Notes under the pieces: generated by a model
Database searches by the model: none
The model's input: the letters and a program-made list of their open reading frames with translations, nothing else
What the model was told of the DNA's origin: nothing
Program-made: the position numbers and the translations under genes
Assembly: GCA_965222505.1 (NCBI GenBank)
Contig: OZ244956.1
Location: 4,898,001-4,962,000, forward strand
DNA length: 64,000 nt
Direction of reading: 5' to 3'
Source: G965222505 sp965222505
GTDB taxonomy: Bacteria; Bacteroidota; Rhodothermia; Rhodothermales; DATKEJ01
In this document: positions 43,456-52,123 of the stretch, piece after piece
Layout: each line of letters starts with the position of its first letter
Position numbering within the stretch: position 1 is the first letter of the stretch

Positions 43456-44712
43456 TTATTTGAGCAACAAGACCTGACGGCTTTCAGAAAAATGAGTACC
43501 CGCAACCCGGTAGAGGTAGAGTCCACTTGGCAGGTTGGTGCCGTTTATCGTAAACCGATGTTGGGTATTGGCTTCAAGTTCACCGGCAAACAGGGTGCGC
43601 ACTTCCCGTCCCAGCGCATCGTGAACCGAGGCCCGAACAGGTTGGGACTGTGCCACCATCAGTGAAAACGTGGTAGATGGGTTGAACGGGTTGGGGTAGG
43701 CGGCACCCAGCAGGTGTGTGCCCGGCAGGTCGATCGTGGTTTCGAGTTCATTGCTGAATTCAAAAGCGCCGTCGAAGTCCACCTGTTTCAGTCGGAACAG
43801 ATGCTGACCAGGGGGGAGTTCGGCGACGGTATAGGCGTAGGCTTGTGCTTCGTGTGTGGTGCCGGTGCCTGGTACATAGCCTACGGTGTTCCATTTTACT
43901 ACGCCCTGATCGGCGAAGACTGTGGCTTGTTGTATTTCAAACCCGGCATTATCCGTTTCAGTAGCCGTTACCCAGGTGAGGTGGACGTCCGTATTCTGGA
44001 CCAGGGCATTAAAGGCCACCAGTTCGACCGGGAGGGGGATAAACTGAATGCGGAGTTGTGGGGCAATGGCAGGGGTGGTCACGTTTTCCCGGCTGTCAAA
44101 TCGTTTGGCTGATGGGGTTTGGGTTTCATCGCCAATCAGGATCCAGCCAAAGTTTTGGCTGGGGTTATCGAGCCAAAATTGGACATCGGCCACCATACCG
44201 GTTGATGTGCCCCAGGAATACAGACCAAGCCCACCCACTGTGGCCGTGGCACTGGGGCCGGCTGCAAAGTCGCCGCCTGGATTGGTCCAGATGTTGGTGT
44301 CAAAAAAAGTATGTAACCATGTCGCATCTCCCGGGGCCGCAGGCCATCCCCCACCTTCCTGACCCCCGGCATCTGAGGTGCCTTCTCCCCAGTCGGCAGT
44401 AACGCGGTGCAGCGTCATGTCCGTATCTCCGGCGATTGTTCTGGTCATATTGAGGGTCAATTGGACCGAAGTGATCGTCGCGCCGGCGGGTATGTTACCG
44501 GCTATGTCATACTGCATGAGCGCACGCCGGGGGGTAGGTCCGAGCGCGTTTCCGGCGAAGATGTAATCGCCGCTGCCGTTGCTAATGGCGCCGGCCTTAT
44601 TGTCGTAGAGGGTGTTGTCTTTGGCCGGGTTCAGGTTGACGACCTGGGCATGTGCCAAACCACCAATGCCAATAAATAGAAGCGTGGTAAAGAATGTAGT
44701 AACCTTGCTCAT
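43456..44712 (-). CDS. secreted DNRLRE-type protein with T9SS signal
   Basis: From the ATG at 44712 (MSKVTTFFTTLLFIGIGGLA, signal peptide ending HAQ) the product is 418 residues. Residues about 25-210 form a beta-sandwich like the DNRLRE/carbohydrate-binding domain (NTLYDNKAGAISNGSGDYIF, RALMQYDIAGNIPAGATITS). A fibronectin-like linker (LPVELVAFNALVQNTDVHLT) follows, then the type A sorting domain GAAYPNPFNPSTTFSLMVAQ, ending SRQVLLLK. It is exported by the type IX system and probably attached to the surface. It shares the linker-tail module with the protein at 48745. No catalytic motif is visible. Confidence 0.85.
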   Translation of the reverse strand: MSKVTTFFTTLLFIGIGGLAHAQVVNLNPAKDNTLYDNKAGAISNGSGDYIFAGNALGPTPRRALMQYDIAGNIPAGATITSVQLTLNMTRTIAGDTDMTLHRVTADWGEGTSDAGGQEGGGWPAAPGDATWLHTFFDTNIWTNPGGDFAAGPSATATVGGLGLYSWGTSTGMVADVQFWLDNPSQNFGWILIGDETQTPSAKRFDSRENVTTPAIAPQLRIQFIPLPVELVAFNALVQNTDVHLTWVTATETDNAGFEIQQATVFADQGVVKWNTVGYVPGTGTTHEAQAYAYTVAELPPGQHLFRLKQVDFDGAFEFSNELETTIDLPGTHLLGAAYPNPFNPSTTFSLMVAQSQPVRASVHDALGREVRTLFAGELEANTQHRFTINGTNLPSGLYLYRVAGTHFSESRQVLLLK

Positions 44713-44829
44713 GTATGTTCTGGTTAATTTTGGAAAGGAGGTACAACCCCAATAGACCCCATGAGCGGGGCTCAGTTTCAAAGGAGGGGCGCCGCAACCG
44801 GAAACCGTACGGTTGAATTTGCAAGCCTT

Positions 44830-46224
44830 TCATAAGGTACGCATCAGGTACAAGATTCGCTCGGATTCTGGGATGGATGTTGCCTTTTTGATTTCAAAGT
44901 ATCGCGAAAAAGCGATTTCGAATCCTTCGGGTGTATAATCGGGGAAGATGTCCGTTCTCGTCGTCAGCAAACGCTTGACCTGGGAGTCGGTTTTGGGTAC
45001 AAATTCGATGATCAGATGTTGGCATAGTTGGGCCAAAAAGTGAGCTACGCGATCCAGCGGCACGTTATTGGAAATGGCCAAATGATGGATCAACGCCAGG
45101 GCCATGACCGTCGAAACGGGGCCACGCGCCATCAATGCGTGCCGTTCCTGATGTTGCCAGCCTATACCGGGAGAGGGGTTGGTTAAATCCAGAATGAGCG
45201 GCAGCAGGTTTGGCTCTCCGGCTTTACGCACCTTTCGGTAGCTGTTCTCAATACAGGCCGGGTCAATATCAAAGGAAACGGTAAAGATTCCTTGATCACT
45301 TGCCAGTCGGCTGAAGGTCCCGGTGTTTCCGCCCAAGTCCCAAACCTCGTTCGGGCTAATCGCCTCCAGGTAAGCTTTCACGAGTCGACCTTTTTCATCA
45401 AATGATGCTTCCGAATAGTTGGTCTCATCATAGTAGGCCCCCCATTCCGTGTTTTCAGGGGTCCATTCGAGGTTTTCAGTTGCCGTCCGTAGGTTGTCGA
45501 GCAGCCCGAGGAGACGTTGCCTGGATAAGTTGAAAGATCGCTTATTCTGATCGGTGGCCGCATCGTCGGCATGGGCTTTTTGGGTTCGGGCGTGGAAATG
45601 AATATGAGACAGGGTCGAAAACCTGAACCGGGTCCTGGCTGGTAAGAGTGCGCTTGCCAGGTCAAGGGGTACGCCATCGATGTAAATGCGGGAGAGTTGC
45701 CCGAGCCGTACGTCACGATAGGCCATGAGGGCCAGTGGAGCGAAGAACTGCTGGCAAAACTGACGGTAGGCCGGCCAGGGTTTGCCTTCTTCATATTGTT
45801 CGAAGGACAATGTGTCGATGAGTACGGGGCGGCCTTGCCACATCTGTACATTGTATGCGGTGGCATCTTTGAGCCACATGTCAAAATCAAGGGCTACACG
45901 TTGAACGTCCAGCGTAAGCAAAGCTGCATCCCTGAGTTGGCTAAAGCTCCACTCGTACGGGTAGGAAATAAAGGGTATCTGTTCTGGTCTGAGCGTCCGA
46001 TATGCTCCAGGGAGATCAACGCCCGGAATTTTTACTTCCTTGTGCGGAATCAGCCCACCTTTATCAACCAGGGTCTCATAAAGACCGGAACCCATGAGTT
46101 GGTCGTAATGGGGGGCATAAACAGGATTGACCTGTCGATAGATGGTGCCTTCGTGCGTGAATACAAAGCCACTCGGATCACGAAATGAACTCGGAAGTGC
46201 CTCGGCAGGACGGGAAGTGCTCAT
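44830..46224 (-). CDS. two-part class I SAM methyltransferase
   Basis: The 464-residue protein has an N-terminal region (about 1-230) with kinase-like traces, WLKDATAYNVQMWQGRPVLI followed by DTLSFEQYEEGKPWPAYRQF, and a C-terminal Rossmann methyltransferase with VWDLGGNTGTFSRLASDQGI, TVSFDIDPACIENSYRKV, LALIHHLAISNNVPL and LIIEFVPKTDSQV. This architecture resembles NoeA-like methyltransferases that act near glycan biosynthesis. It is coupled to a small membrane protein gene upstream by an ATGA overlap. Its start is secure; the substrate is unknown. Confidence 0.8.
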   Translation of the reverse strand: MSTSRPAEALPSSFRDPSGFVFTHEGTIYRQVNPVYAPHYDQLMGSGLYETLVDKGGLIPHKEVKIPGVDLPGAYRTLRPEQIPFISYPYEWSFSQLRDAALLTLDVQRVALDFDMWLKDATAYNVQMWQGRPVLIDTLSFEQYEEGKPWPAYRQFCQQFFAPLALMAYRDVRLGQLSRIYIDGVPLDLASALLPARTRFRFSTLSHIHFHARTQKAHADDAATDQNKRSFNLSRQRLLGLLDNLRTATENLEWTPENTEWGAYYDETNYSEASFDEKGRLVKAYLEAISPNEVWDLGGNTGTFSRLASDQGIFTVSFDIDPACIENSYRKVRKAGEPNLLPLILDLTNPSPGIGWQHQERHALMARGPVSTVMALALIHHLAISNNVPLDRVAHFLAQLCQHLIIEFVPKTDSQVKRLLTTRTDIFPDYTPEGFEIAFSRYFEIKKATSIPESERILYLMRTL

Positions 46225-46448
46225 GTTTTTTGCTTTCCGAACAGATTGGTCAGAAAGGCTTTGAAGTTGCGCCAGTAGATTTTCAAGGCCAGCAAAGCGG
46301 AAGCAATCCCTGCGATGATCATCTGAACAATTAAACTACCCGTACCTGGGTCAAGGTATGCCAGGTCAAGTGCATAGGCCGTAGCAGGTGTTGTCATGAA
46401 CAAAAATACACTCATACATATCAGGACAACAGCACGAAAAGAGGGCAT
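46221..46448 (-). CDS. small YLDPGTGS membrane protein
   Basis: From the ATG at 46448 the product is 75 residues: a signal-peptide-like segment (FRAVVLICMSVFLFMTTPAT), then the conserved stretch LAYLDPGTGSLIVQMIIAGI, one membrane helix and a basic tail (YWRNFKAFLTNLFGKQK). Proteins with a Y-(L/I)-D-P-G-T-G-S motif and this size recur beside methyltransferase and glycan genes in other bacteria, as far as I recall, but have no known role. The four-base overlap with the methyltransferase gene suggests joint action. A start at 46508 is possible. Confidence 0.65.
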   Translation of the reverse strand: MPSFRAVVLICMSVFLFMTTPATAYALDLAYLDPGTGSLIVQMIIAGIASALLALKIYWRNFKAFLTNLFGKQKT

Positions 46449-46582
46449 AGTTCGATAGTGAGGTAAGGCGTAAAATGCGCCAACTGTTTGAACGGTGAAC
46501 ATCATCACATAAGGGCGTGAATGATCAAAGGTAAGTCAATCTATATGTAATCTCAATAGACCCCTGGAACCTCATCCGTCAA

Positions 46583-48367
46583 TTAGGACGGAATTGATGC
46601 CTCTATTTGCGAAGGGCCAAGTTCTTTATTCACAGTATGCAGGATGGTGTCTGTTTGATCGCGTAGGCGTTGATGTTCGGTCTCGGCTTCGTTCAGGCGA
46701 TGGGTTTCCTGGGTGATGAAGGAACGATAGGGTTGGGCCAGGGACTTGATTTTGTCGACGGCTTCATCCACTTCGCGGTCAAATTGGGCCGATAGGGCTT
46801 TTTTCATTTCGGCCCGTAATTCATCAATGCGCTCCCGAAAATCGTTGACGGCCTTACGGCGTTGCCGGGGCAGCATAAACAGGCCCACGACGGCAAGGAG
46901 CCCCGCAGATACCAGACCGATCCCCCCCACGGCATCGGCGGCGGTGCCCATGACGAGCAGGGTTGCCACGGTGCCAATGCCCGCGGCTACCGCCTGGGTG
47001 CCCATGAACAGCGAGGCGGTTTCGTTGGTGTGCTCCAGGATGCGGCGGGCTTCTTCTTTCATGTCATAACTCTGGATTTTGCGGCGGGCCTCGCGCATCA
47101 TGCCGTTTAAGACTTCCGAGCGGTTATAGAAGAAATCCCCGCCGGCTTCAGCCTTGGGTTTAATCATACGGGCGTGTTCGGTCACATGGTTCAGGGTCCA
47201 GTTCCAGAGCGCGAACATGCGCTTGAGGAGCCAATCAACCCCGTCATTCATGCGGTCCTCGATCTGGCGTTCATGGTCTCGGATGACCTGTCGGGCAAAT
47301 TCCTCTTTGAAGCGGTCCTTGTCGCGCAGAAGTTTTAGTTGACCCACCCTGATGTGATCTTCCAGAAAGCGTACTCCACGCCGTTCCATTTCCAGGATGA
47401 GGTTGTCCACTTCCACCAGGTACCGCTGGTAACCCTCACGCAGCTTGCCGTCCTCATCGGCCACCTCCGCATCAAAGGCAGCCAAGTTTTCGGCATCCTG
47501 ATTGACCACACCCTGTTGCAACTGAATCTGATCTTTCACGCCGGAGAGCAGTTGCCGCGCTGAACCCAAGGGGGCCGACAACTTCAGGGCCAGGCGCTGC
47601 GGGCCCATCAGGGTTTCGGTCATAAACCGTTCCAGGGGTTCAAAGGTACTGCTGGCCCAGAGGGTGGCGCGGTCCTCGGGGGCTGCGGTGGTTTTGGCCT
47701 TGAAGGCTTGCGCCGCACTCACGGGAAATATATTGGGGGTAAAGCCCATCAACTCCTGGCACCCCGTTTCGATGTGGGCCAGGACCTGCCGGAGTTGGTC
47801 CGGAGATTGGGCCAGGTCGGCTTTGTTGAGGACGAAGATGAGCCGTTTTCCCCAGTCGGAACGGATAAACTCCAGAAACTGCCGTTCGGAATCGGTCAGG
47901 GGGCGGTCATAGGAGGTGATGAACAGGATCAGGTCCGCACGTGGGATGAAATCCTCGGTGATCGTTTGATGTTGTTTGACGATCGAGTTGGTGCCGGGGG
48001 TATCGACGAGGTTCAGGTGTTGGAGCAGGGCATGGGGGCGGCGGCGCTCAATGATGAACTCGGACCGTTGCCGGTCCAGGGGTTCCTCTCCATAGCTGAG
48101 GATATTGATTTTGGCCGTCGTCGGGATCGGCCCTTCCTCCATAATGACCTCGCCGAAAAGGGCATTGAGCACACTTGACTTGCCTGCGTTGAACTCTCCT
48201 ACCACGACGACCAAAAACAGGGCATCGAGCTGTTCGATGAGTTCACCGAGTTGGGTAATGGTCTCGGTGGGCGTGTTCATGTGCGCAAGCAACCCTTTTA
48301 GCTCAGTGAGCAGGGTTCGTTCGGCATCCAGGATACCGGCAACCGCCGGGTGGGTAGTCAGATCCAT
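46583..48367 (-). CDS. bacterial dynamin-like GTPase
   Basis: From the ATG at 48367 (MDLTTHPAVAGILDAERTLL) the product is 594 residues. The GTPase domain has G1 VGEFNAGKSSVLNAL, the G2 threonine in PIPTTAKI, G3 LVDTPGTNS and G4 FVLNKADL. A long helical stalk follows, and two hydrophobic helices (GIGTVATLLVMGTAADAVGG, VSAGLLAVVGLFMLP) act as a membrane paddle near residues 470-510. C-terminal helices close the stalk. Such proteins remodel or fuse membranes and help against envelope stress. It is a single gene here, whereas LeoABC-type systems have two or three. In-frame sequence upstream of 48367 has no family features. Confidence 0.88.
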   Translation of the reverse strand: MDLTTHPAVAGILDAERTLLTELKGLLAHMNTPTETITQLGELIEQLDALFLVVVVGEFNAGKSSVLNALFGEVIMEEGPIPTTAKINILSYGEEPLDRQRSEFIIERRRPHALLQHLNLVDTPGTNSIVKQHQTITEDFIPRADLILFITSYDRPLTDSERQFLEFIRSDWGKRLIFVLNKADLAQSPDQLRQVLAHIETGCQELMGFTPNIFPVSAAQAFKAKTTAAPEDRATLWASSTFEPLERFMTETLMGPQRLALKLSAPLGSARQLLSGVKDQIQLQQGVVNQDAENLAAFDAEVADEDGKLREGYQRYLVEVDNLILEMERRGVRFLEDHIRVGQLKLLRDKDRFKEEFARQVIRDHERQIEDRMNDGVDWLLKRMFALWNWTLNHVTEHARMIKPKAEAGGDFFYNRSEVLNGMMREARRKIQSYDMKEEARRILEHTNETASLFMGTQAVAAGIGTVATLLVMGTAADAVGGIGLVSAGLLAVVGLFMLPRQRRKAVNDFRERIDELRAEMKKALSAQFDREVDEAVDKIKSLAQPYRSFITQETHRLNEAETEHQRLRDQTDTILHTVNKELGPSQIEASIPS

Positions 48368-48744
48368 ATAATCGATGGGAAGGTGAGTGGCCCGTAAGGC
48401 CCGCAAGATAACCGGCACGTGTGAAAGTAACATCCATTTGGCCAGAATGCAGGGGGCAGGACTTGTAAAAAATAGAAAGAGATTGTACCTTATAAGTAGG
48501 CAGAACCAATAACAAGGAGGCCGTTTAGGCCACTTCATTTACAAACTGTGTTTGATACCTGGAGGTAGATCAGGTTGCTAACCCCTTTGATTTCAGAGGC
48601 TAAAGGGTGTAGTGTGGGATGTTGATCCCAGTGGTTTTCTTCCAGATTCTATGGCATGCGGGACCTTGAGGCGTTCCGCGTGCAGGCATGGCGCCAATGG
48701 GGCGCGGAGAACCGTGGCCCCCCAACACTCAAGGAGGTACGGTC
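48368..48744. other. divergent intergenic region and structured leader of the GEVED gene
   Basis: This gap must hold promoters for the dynamin-like gene and the secreted GEVED gene. Toward the right it becomes GC-rich and foldable: CCTTGAG (48664) pairs with CTCAAGG (48728), enclosing GGCATGGCGCCAATGGGGCG. A clear AAGGAGG (48731-48737) sits seven bases before the ATG. No known riboswitch is recognised. Confidence 0.45.
48731..48737 (+). promoter_or_regulatory. strong Shine-Dalgarno AAGGAGG
   Basis: The perfect AAGGAGG with seven-base spacing decides the ATG at 48745 over an in-frame upstream start at 48688. Most genes in this window lack any such site. Confidence 0.85.
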
Positions 48745-50010
48745 ATGAACAGATCCGCTACAAACAAAGCGGCAAGCCAGCGTGGGAGCGCAAAGGCCTT
48801 GCCCACATTTATTTTACCTTTCTTTCTCATCGCTGGGCTATTATTGCTGGGAGATGTAGCTCAGGCGCAGTACACGCCCCCTGATGGCAGTTCGACCAGG
48901 GACTACGGCGATGCCCCGGATTCTTACCAGACGCTCATCGCCAGTGGTGGAGCCAGTCAGTATTGGCATCCCACCCGCAACTTGATCCTGGGGGTCCTGA
49001 GTGATGACGAACTCGACGGAATGCCAGCGGCCAATATGGGAGATCCAGCCAACGGTGATGGATCTGACGATGAAAGTATCACCTTTGACGAATCAAGCTC
49101 GAACGCCTTCCCGACTATACCAGCTACGCCTGGTATTAACTTCGACATTCAGGTGTTCATGTGTAACTTGTTTAATCAAGCAGGAGAGGTTGGATATACG
49201 GCCTGCTGGATCGATTTTAACCGGAATGGAACGTTCGAAGCTTCCGAACGGGCCACGCAAACGGTTGCCCCAACCGTTGCAGCTTATCAGCCCGTCAATT
49301 TTACGACACCGGTTGGCATTCAAGAGGGTATAACCTACATCCGTTGCCGGACCAGCATGACCGAGACCGACACCGACAACCCGTATGGGCCTGGTGTCGA
49401 TTGGGGTGAAGTGGAAGATTTCGACATCACCATCGACGGGCCGTTGCCGGTGGAATTAGCCCGTTTTACGCTCACCCCGGACGGTGGCCGAGGGGCCTTG
49501 CTTGAATGGGAGACCCTCAGCGAAGACAACAATGCCGGGTTTGAGGTGGAAGTCAACTGGAACCGGCAAGGCTTTCAACAAATCGGCTTTGTAAATGGAC
49601 ATGGGACGACGGATGAACCGAAGACTTACCAGTTTCAGGTAGCCAACCTGAGTCCGGGCATCCATCAGTTTCGGCTGAAACAGGTCGATTTTGACGGGGC
49701 ATATACCTACAGCCCGCTGGTTGAAACGGAAGTAGACCTCCCCGGCGATTTTTTGCTGGAGCCAGCCTATCCGAACCCGTTCAACCCATCGACAAACCTG
49801 CGCTTTACCATCGCCGAACGAGAACCCGTTAAAGTGGTGCTCTATGATGCCCTCGGCCATTGGAAGCAGGTCTTGTATGAAGGGACCCCCGAAGCAGGGA
49901 TTACCAAAGAAGTCAGGGTGGAGGCAGCCGGGCTGTCGACCGGCATTTACATCGTGAGGCTGGAGGGTCGGACGTTCCGGGCCAGCCAGAAAATCACGTT
50001 GATCAAATAG
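48745..50010 (+). CDS. secreted GEVED-domain protein with T9SS signal
   Basis: The 421-residue protein has a signal peptide (LPTFILPFFLIAGLLLLGDV, cleavage after AQAQ), then one GEVED unit: DYGDAPDSYQTLIASGGASQ ... TACWIDFNRNGTFEASERAT ... IRCRTSMTE ... GEVEDFDITIDG. A linker (LPVELARFTLTPDGGRGALL) and the type A sorting domain (EPAYPNPFNPSTNLRFTIAE ... SQKITLIK) complete it. GEVED domains are calcium-binding-like beta modules of surface proteins; the acidic DPANGDGSDDES run fits metal binding. It is exported by the type IX system. It is the single-unit relative of the giant protein at 60005. Confidence 0.88.
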   Translation: MNRSATNKAASQRGSAKALPTFILPFFLIAGLLLLGDVAQAQYTPPDGSSTRDYGDAPDSYQTLIASGGASQYWHPTRNLILGVLSDDELDGMPAANMGDPANGDGSDDESITFDESSSNAFPTIPATPGINFDIQVFMCNLFNQAGEVGYTACWIDFNRNGTFEASERATQTVAPTVAAYQPVNFTTPVGIQEGITYIRCRTSMTETDTDNPYGPGVDWGEVEDFDITIDGPLPVELARFTLTPDGGRGALLEWETLSEDNNAGFEVEVNWNRQGFQQIGFVNGHGTTDEPKTYQFQVANLSPGIHQFRLKQVDFDGAYTYSPLVETEVDLPGDFLLEPAYPNPFNPSTNLRFTIAEREPVKVVLYDALGHWKQVLYEGTPEAGITKEVRVEAAGLSTGIYIVRLEGRTFRASQKITLIK

Positions 50011-50067
50011 CGGATATCGCATCCGCTTATCGACAAGGAAACTCCTCAAGAGGCATCCCATCCTGCA

Positions 50068-50106
50068 AAGGGCCGGTTCTCATTCGAGAACTGGCCCTTC
50101 TTTATT
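50068..50106 (+). terminator. intrinsic terminator of the GEVED gene
   Basis: AAGGGCCGGTTCTC and GAGAACTGGCCCTT form a long stem with an ATTC loop, followed by CTTTATT. It lies 60 bases after the stop. Confidence 0.8.
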
Positions 50107-50107
50107 C

Positions 50108-50169
50108 GTTCTACGTTCTGGGTTCTACGTTTATTTATCCCTAACGTAGAACGTCGCACGTAGAACGTC
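50108..50169. repeat. inverted heptad repeat, GTTCTAC/GTAGAAC type
   Basis: GTTCTAC, GTTCTGG, GTTCTAC, GTT (50108-50131) face AACGTAG, AACGTCG, CACGTAG, AACGTC (50143-50169). The right arm is followed by a run of seven T residues, so the hairpin could also act as a terminator. Confidence 0.8.
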
Positions 50170-50219
50170 TTTTTTTGTATTTTCCCCTTGAAGCATCCGT
50201 ACACGTAACCCATTTTTCG

Positions 50220-51008
50220 GTGGAAACTGCCACATCTGTCCCAACCCTGCAAGAGAAAACGGCTGACCATCCGTTGAAGCGTACCCTCTGGACCCATCTA
50301 CATTTTGCTTGGGCCATGGGATGGGCGGTGGTCTTTACGCCGCTCTGTGCTGTGGGCCAGATGATAGGCCATCAGTTCGATCCCACGGATCGAAATTTTA
50401 AACGGTGGGGCCGGTTTTGGTCGCGGATGATTCTGGCGATGGGCCGGTTTAAGCTCAAGGTACACCAGGAGGCTGAACTGGACCTCAATCAGCCGTATGT
50501 ATTCGTTTGTAATCACCAGAATTCCCTCGATATTCTGTCTCACTTGGCCGGAATTCCCCATCCTTTCGGGTTTGCTGCCAAAGCATCGCTCCGGAAGATT
50601 CCGTTTATGGGGTGGGCCATGGAGCAGTCGATTTGTATCTGGGTGGATCGGAGTACGCCGCGCAAGGCCATTCAGTCCATGAAAGACTCCGGCGAGCGCA
50701 TCCGCAACGGCACCTCGGTACTCATTTACCCGGAAGGGGAGCGGACCTGGGCACACGAAATGGTGCCGTTTATGAAAGGCGCATTCCTGCTTGCGCTGGA
50801 AGCAGGTGTGCCGCTGGTCCCGATGGTTTTGCACGATGCCTATCGGTATTTCGATGAACGGCGGTACATTTCAGCACCGGGCACGATCCACATGACCATC
50901 GGCGAACCCATCGACCTGACCGGCAAAACCCGAAAAGACGCCAACGCCCTCATGGCATCTGTCCGGGCACAGATGCAAGCGGAACTGGATGCCGGGCCAC
51001 GAAACTGA
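50220..51008 (+). CDS. 1-acyl-glycerol-3-phosphate acyltransferase family (PlsC-like)
   Basis: PlsC makes phosphatidic acid from lysophosphatidate, feeding the CdsA step. The 262-residue protein has an N-terminal hydrophobic region (FAWAMGWAVVFTPLCAVGQM), the HX4D catalytic motif in CNHQNSLDILS, AAKASLRKIPFMGWAM, and the YPEGERTW motif (FPEGTRS equivalent) with PFMKGAFLLALEAGVPLVPM. All acyltransferase blocks I-IV are there. A GTG at 50220 is taken as the start; a TTG at 50175 is possible. Neither has a Shine-Dalgarno. It lies right after a heptad repeat. Confidence 0.9.
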   Translation: METATSVPTLQEKTADHPLKRTLWTHLHFAWAMGWAVVFTPLCAVGQMIGHQFDPTDRNFKRWGRFWSRMILAMGRFKLKVHQEAELDLNQPYVFVCNHQNSLDILSHLAGIPHPFGFAAKASLRKIPFMGWAMEQSICIWVDRSTPRKAIQSMKDSGERIRNGTSVLIYPEGERTWAHEMVPFMKGAFLLALEAGVPLVPMVLHDAYRYFDERRYISAPGTIHMTIGEPIDLTGKTRKDANALMASVRAQMQAELDAGPRN

Positions 51009-51071
51009 GCACATCTAAGGCACGTTGTTTTTTCATGATGCCCTTGGGTAACGGGTTGGTATATTTCCGCC

Positions 51072-51809
51072 ATGTCGAGCAAAGAACGCAACAACTATGA
51101 AACCTCCCGGTTCGGGCACAATATCCGTATTGCCGTGCGGGCGCTTTTGAACCGGGTGTACATGAGCGCCAAAAAAGAACAGGACATCGTCGATCAGTTT
51201 CACAAGCTGTACTACGATGCCAACCTGTTCGGCAAAACCTGGCGGGATACCTACTGGATGGGTACCCGTGTGGCCAAATGCCCGCTGGACCTGTGGCTCT
51301 ACCAGGAAATTCTGCACGAAGTCAAACCCGACCTCATCATTGAATGTGGGACGCTCTACGGCGGGTCAGCCGGATACCTGGCCTCGTTGTGCGATTTGCT
51401 CGATCATGGCCGGATTCTCAGCATCGATGTGCGGCCCCGCGAAGGGCGGCCTGTACACCCCCGGATTCAATACCATGAAGGGTCGTCTACCAGTCCTGAA
51501 TCGGTGGTGCTGGTGAAATCACTCATCAAGGAAGGGGATACGGTACTGGCAATTCTGGATTCAGATCACCGCAAGGCGCATGTGCTGGATGAATTGCACA
51601 CGTACAAAGACATTGTCACCCCCGGCAGTTTCATGATCGTCGAAGACACCAACCTGAACGGGCACCCGGTTGCTCCGGAGTTTGGCCCTGGCCCAATGGA
51701 GGCGCTGGAGGCTTTCCTCGAGGAGGAAGATCGCTACGAGATCGACGAAACCAAAGCCAAGTTTTACCTCAGCTTCAACCCACGCGGGTACCTGAAACGG
51801 TTACGCTAA
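51072..51809 (+). CDS. CmcI-like (cephalosporin hydroxylase family) methyltransferase
   Basis: The 245-residue protein matches the CmcI family, which despite its name are SAM-dependent O-methyl- or hydroxylation-linked enzymes, often acting on sugars such as rhamnose. Seen are YWMGTRVAKCPLDLWLYQEI, the SAM loop LIIECGTLYGGSAGYLASLC, LSIDVRPREGRPVHPRIQYH, and DSDHRKAHVLDELHTYKDIV with GSFMIVEDTNLNGHPVAPEF. The metal-binding DSDH and EDTN residues are present. It ends one base into gatC, so the two are co-transcribed. Confidence 0.85.
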   Translation: MSSKERNNYETSRFGHNIRIAVRALLNRVYMSAKKEQDIVDQFHKLYYDANLFGKTWRDTYWMGTRVAKCPLDLWLYQEILHEVKPDLIIECGTLYGGSAGYLASLCDLLDHGRILSIDVRPREGRPVHPRIQYHEGSSTSPESVVLVKSLIKEGDTVLAILDSDHRKAHVLDELHTYKDIVTPGSFMIVEDTNLNGHPVAPEFGPGPMEALEAFLEEEDRYEIDETKAKFYLSFNPRGYLKRLR

Positions 51810-52096
51810 TGGCCATTTCCAAAACAGACGTTCACTACATTGCCCGGCTGGCACGGCTCCGGCTCACTCCGGAAGAAGAAACCGATATGGTGGGCCATCT
51901 GAATGCCATTCTGGAATATATGGAAACCCTCAACGAACTGGATACAACGGGGGTAGAACCAATGTCTCATGTGCTGGACTTAACCAACCGCTTCCGGACC
52001 AATACCGTTCAGCAACGCATCTCGCATGAGGAAGCCCTCAAAAACGCCACCGATGCCGACAGCGATTACTTCCGCGTACCGAAAGTGATTGAATAG
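51809..52096 (+). CDS. gatC: Asp/Glu-tRNA amidotransferase subunit C
   Basis: GatC is the small chaperone-like subunit of GatCAB, which converts misacylated Glu-tRNA(Gln) or Asp-tRNA(Asn). The 95-residue protein has the family pattern VHYIARLARLRLTPEEETDM, LNAILEYMETLNELDTTGVE, PMSHVLDLTNRFRTN and a C-terminal YFRVPKVIE. The length is standard. gatA and gatB are not in the window. Its start touches the stop of the CmcI-like gene (one-base overlap). Confidence 0.95.
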   Translation: MAISKTDVHYIARLARLRLTPEEETDMVGHLNAILEYMETLNELDTTGVEPMSHVLDLTNRFRTNTVQQRISHEEALKNATDADSDYFRVPKVIE

Positions 52097-52123
52097 GCGT
52101 TGATGGTGGACAGTTGAAACCCT

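Noticed and set aside
44733..44743. Minus-strand leader contains ACCTCCTTTCC, like the 16S rRNA 3' tail
   Set aside because: A short match of this length can arise by chance and no rRNA lies nearby; on the plus strand it is an AAGGAGG with no gene behind it.
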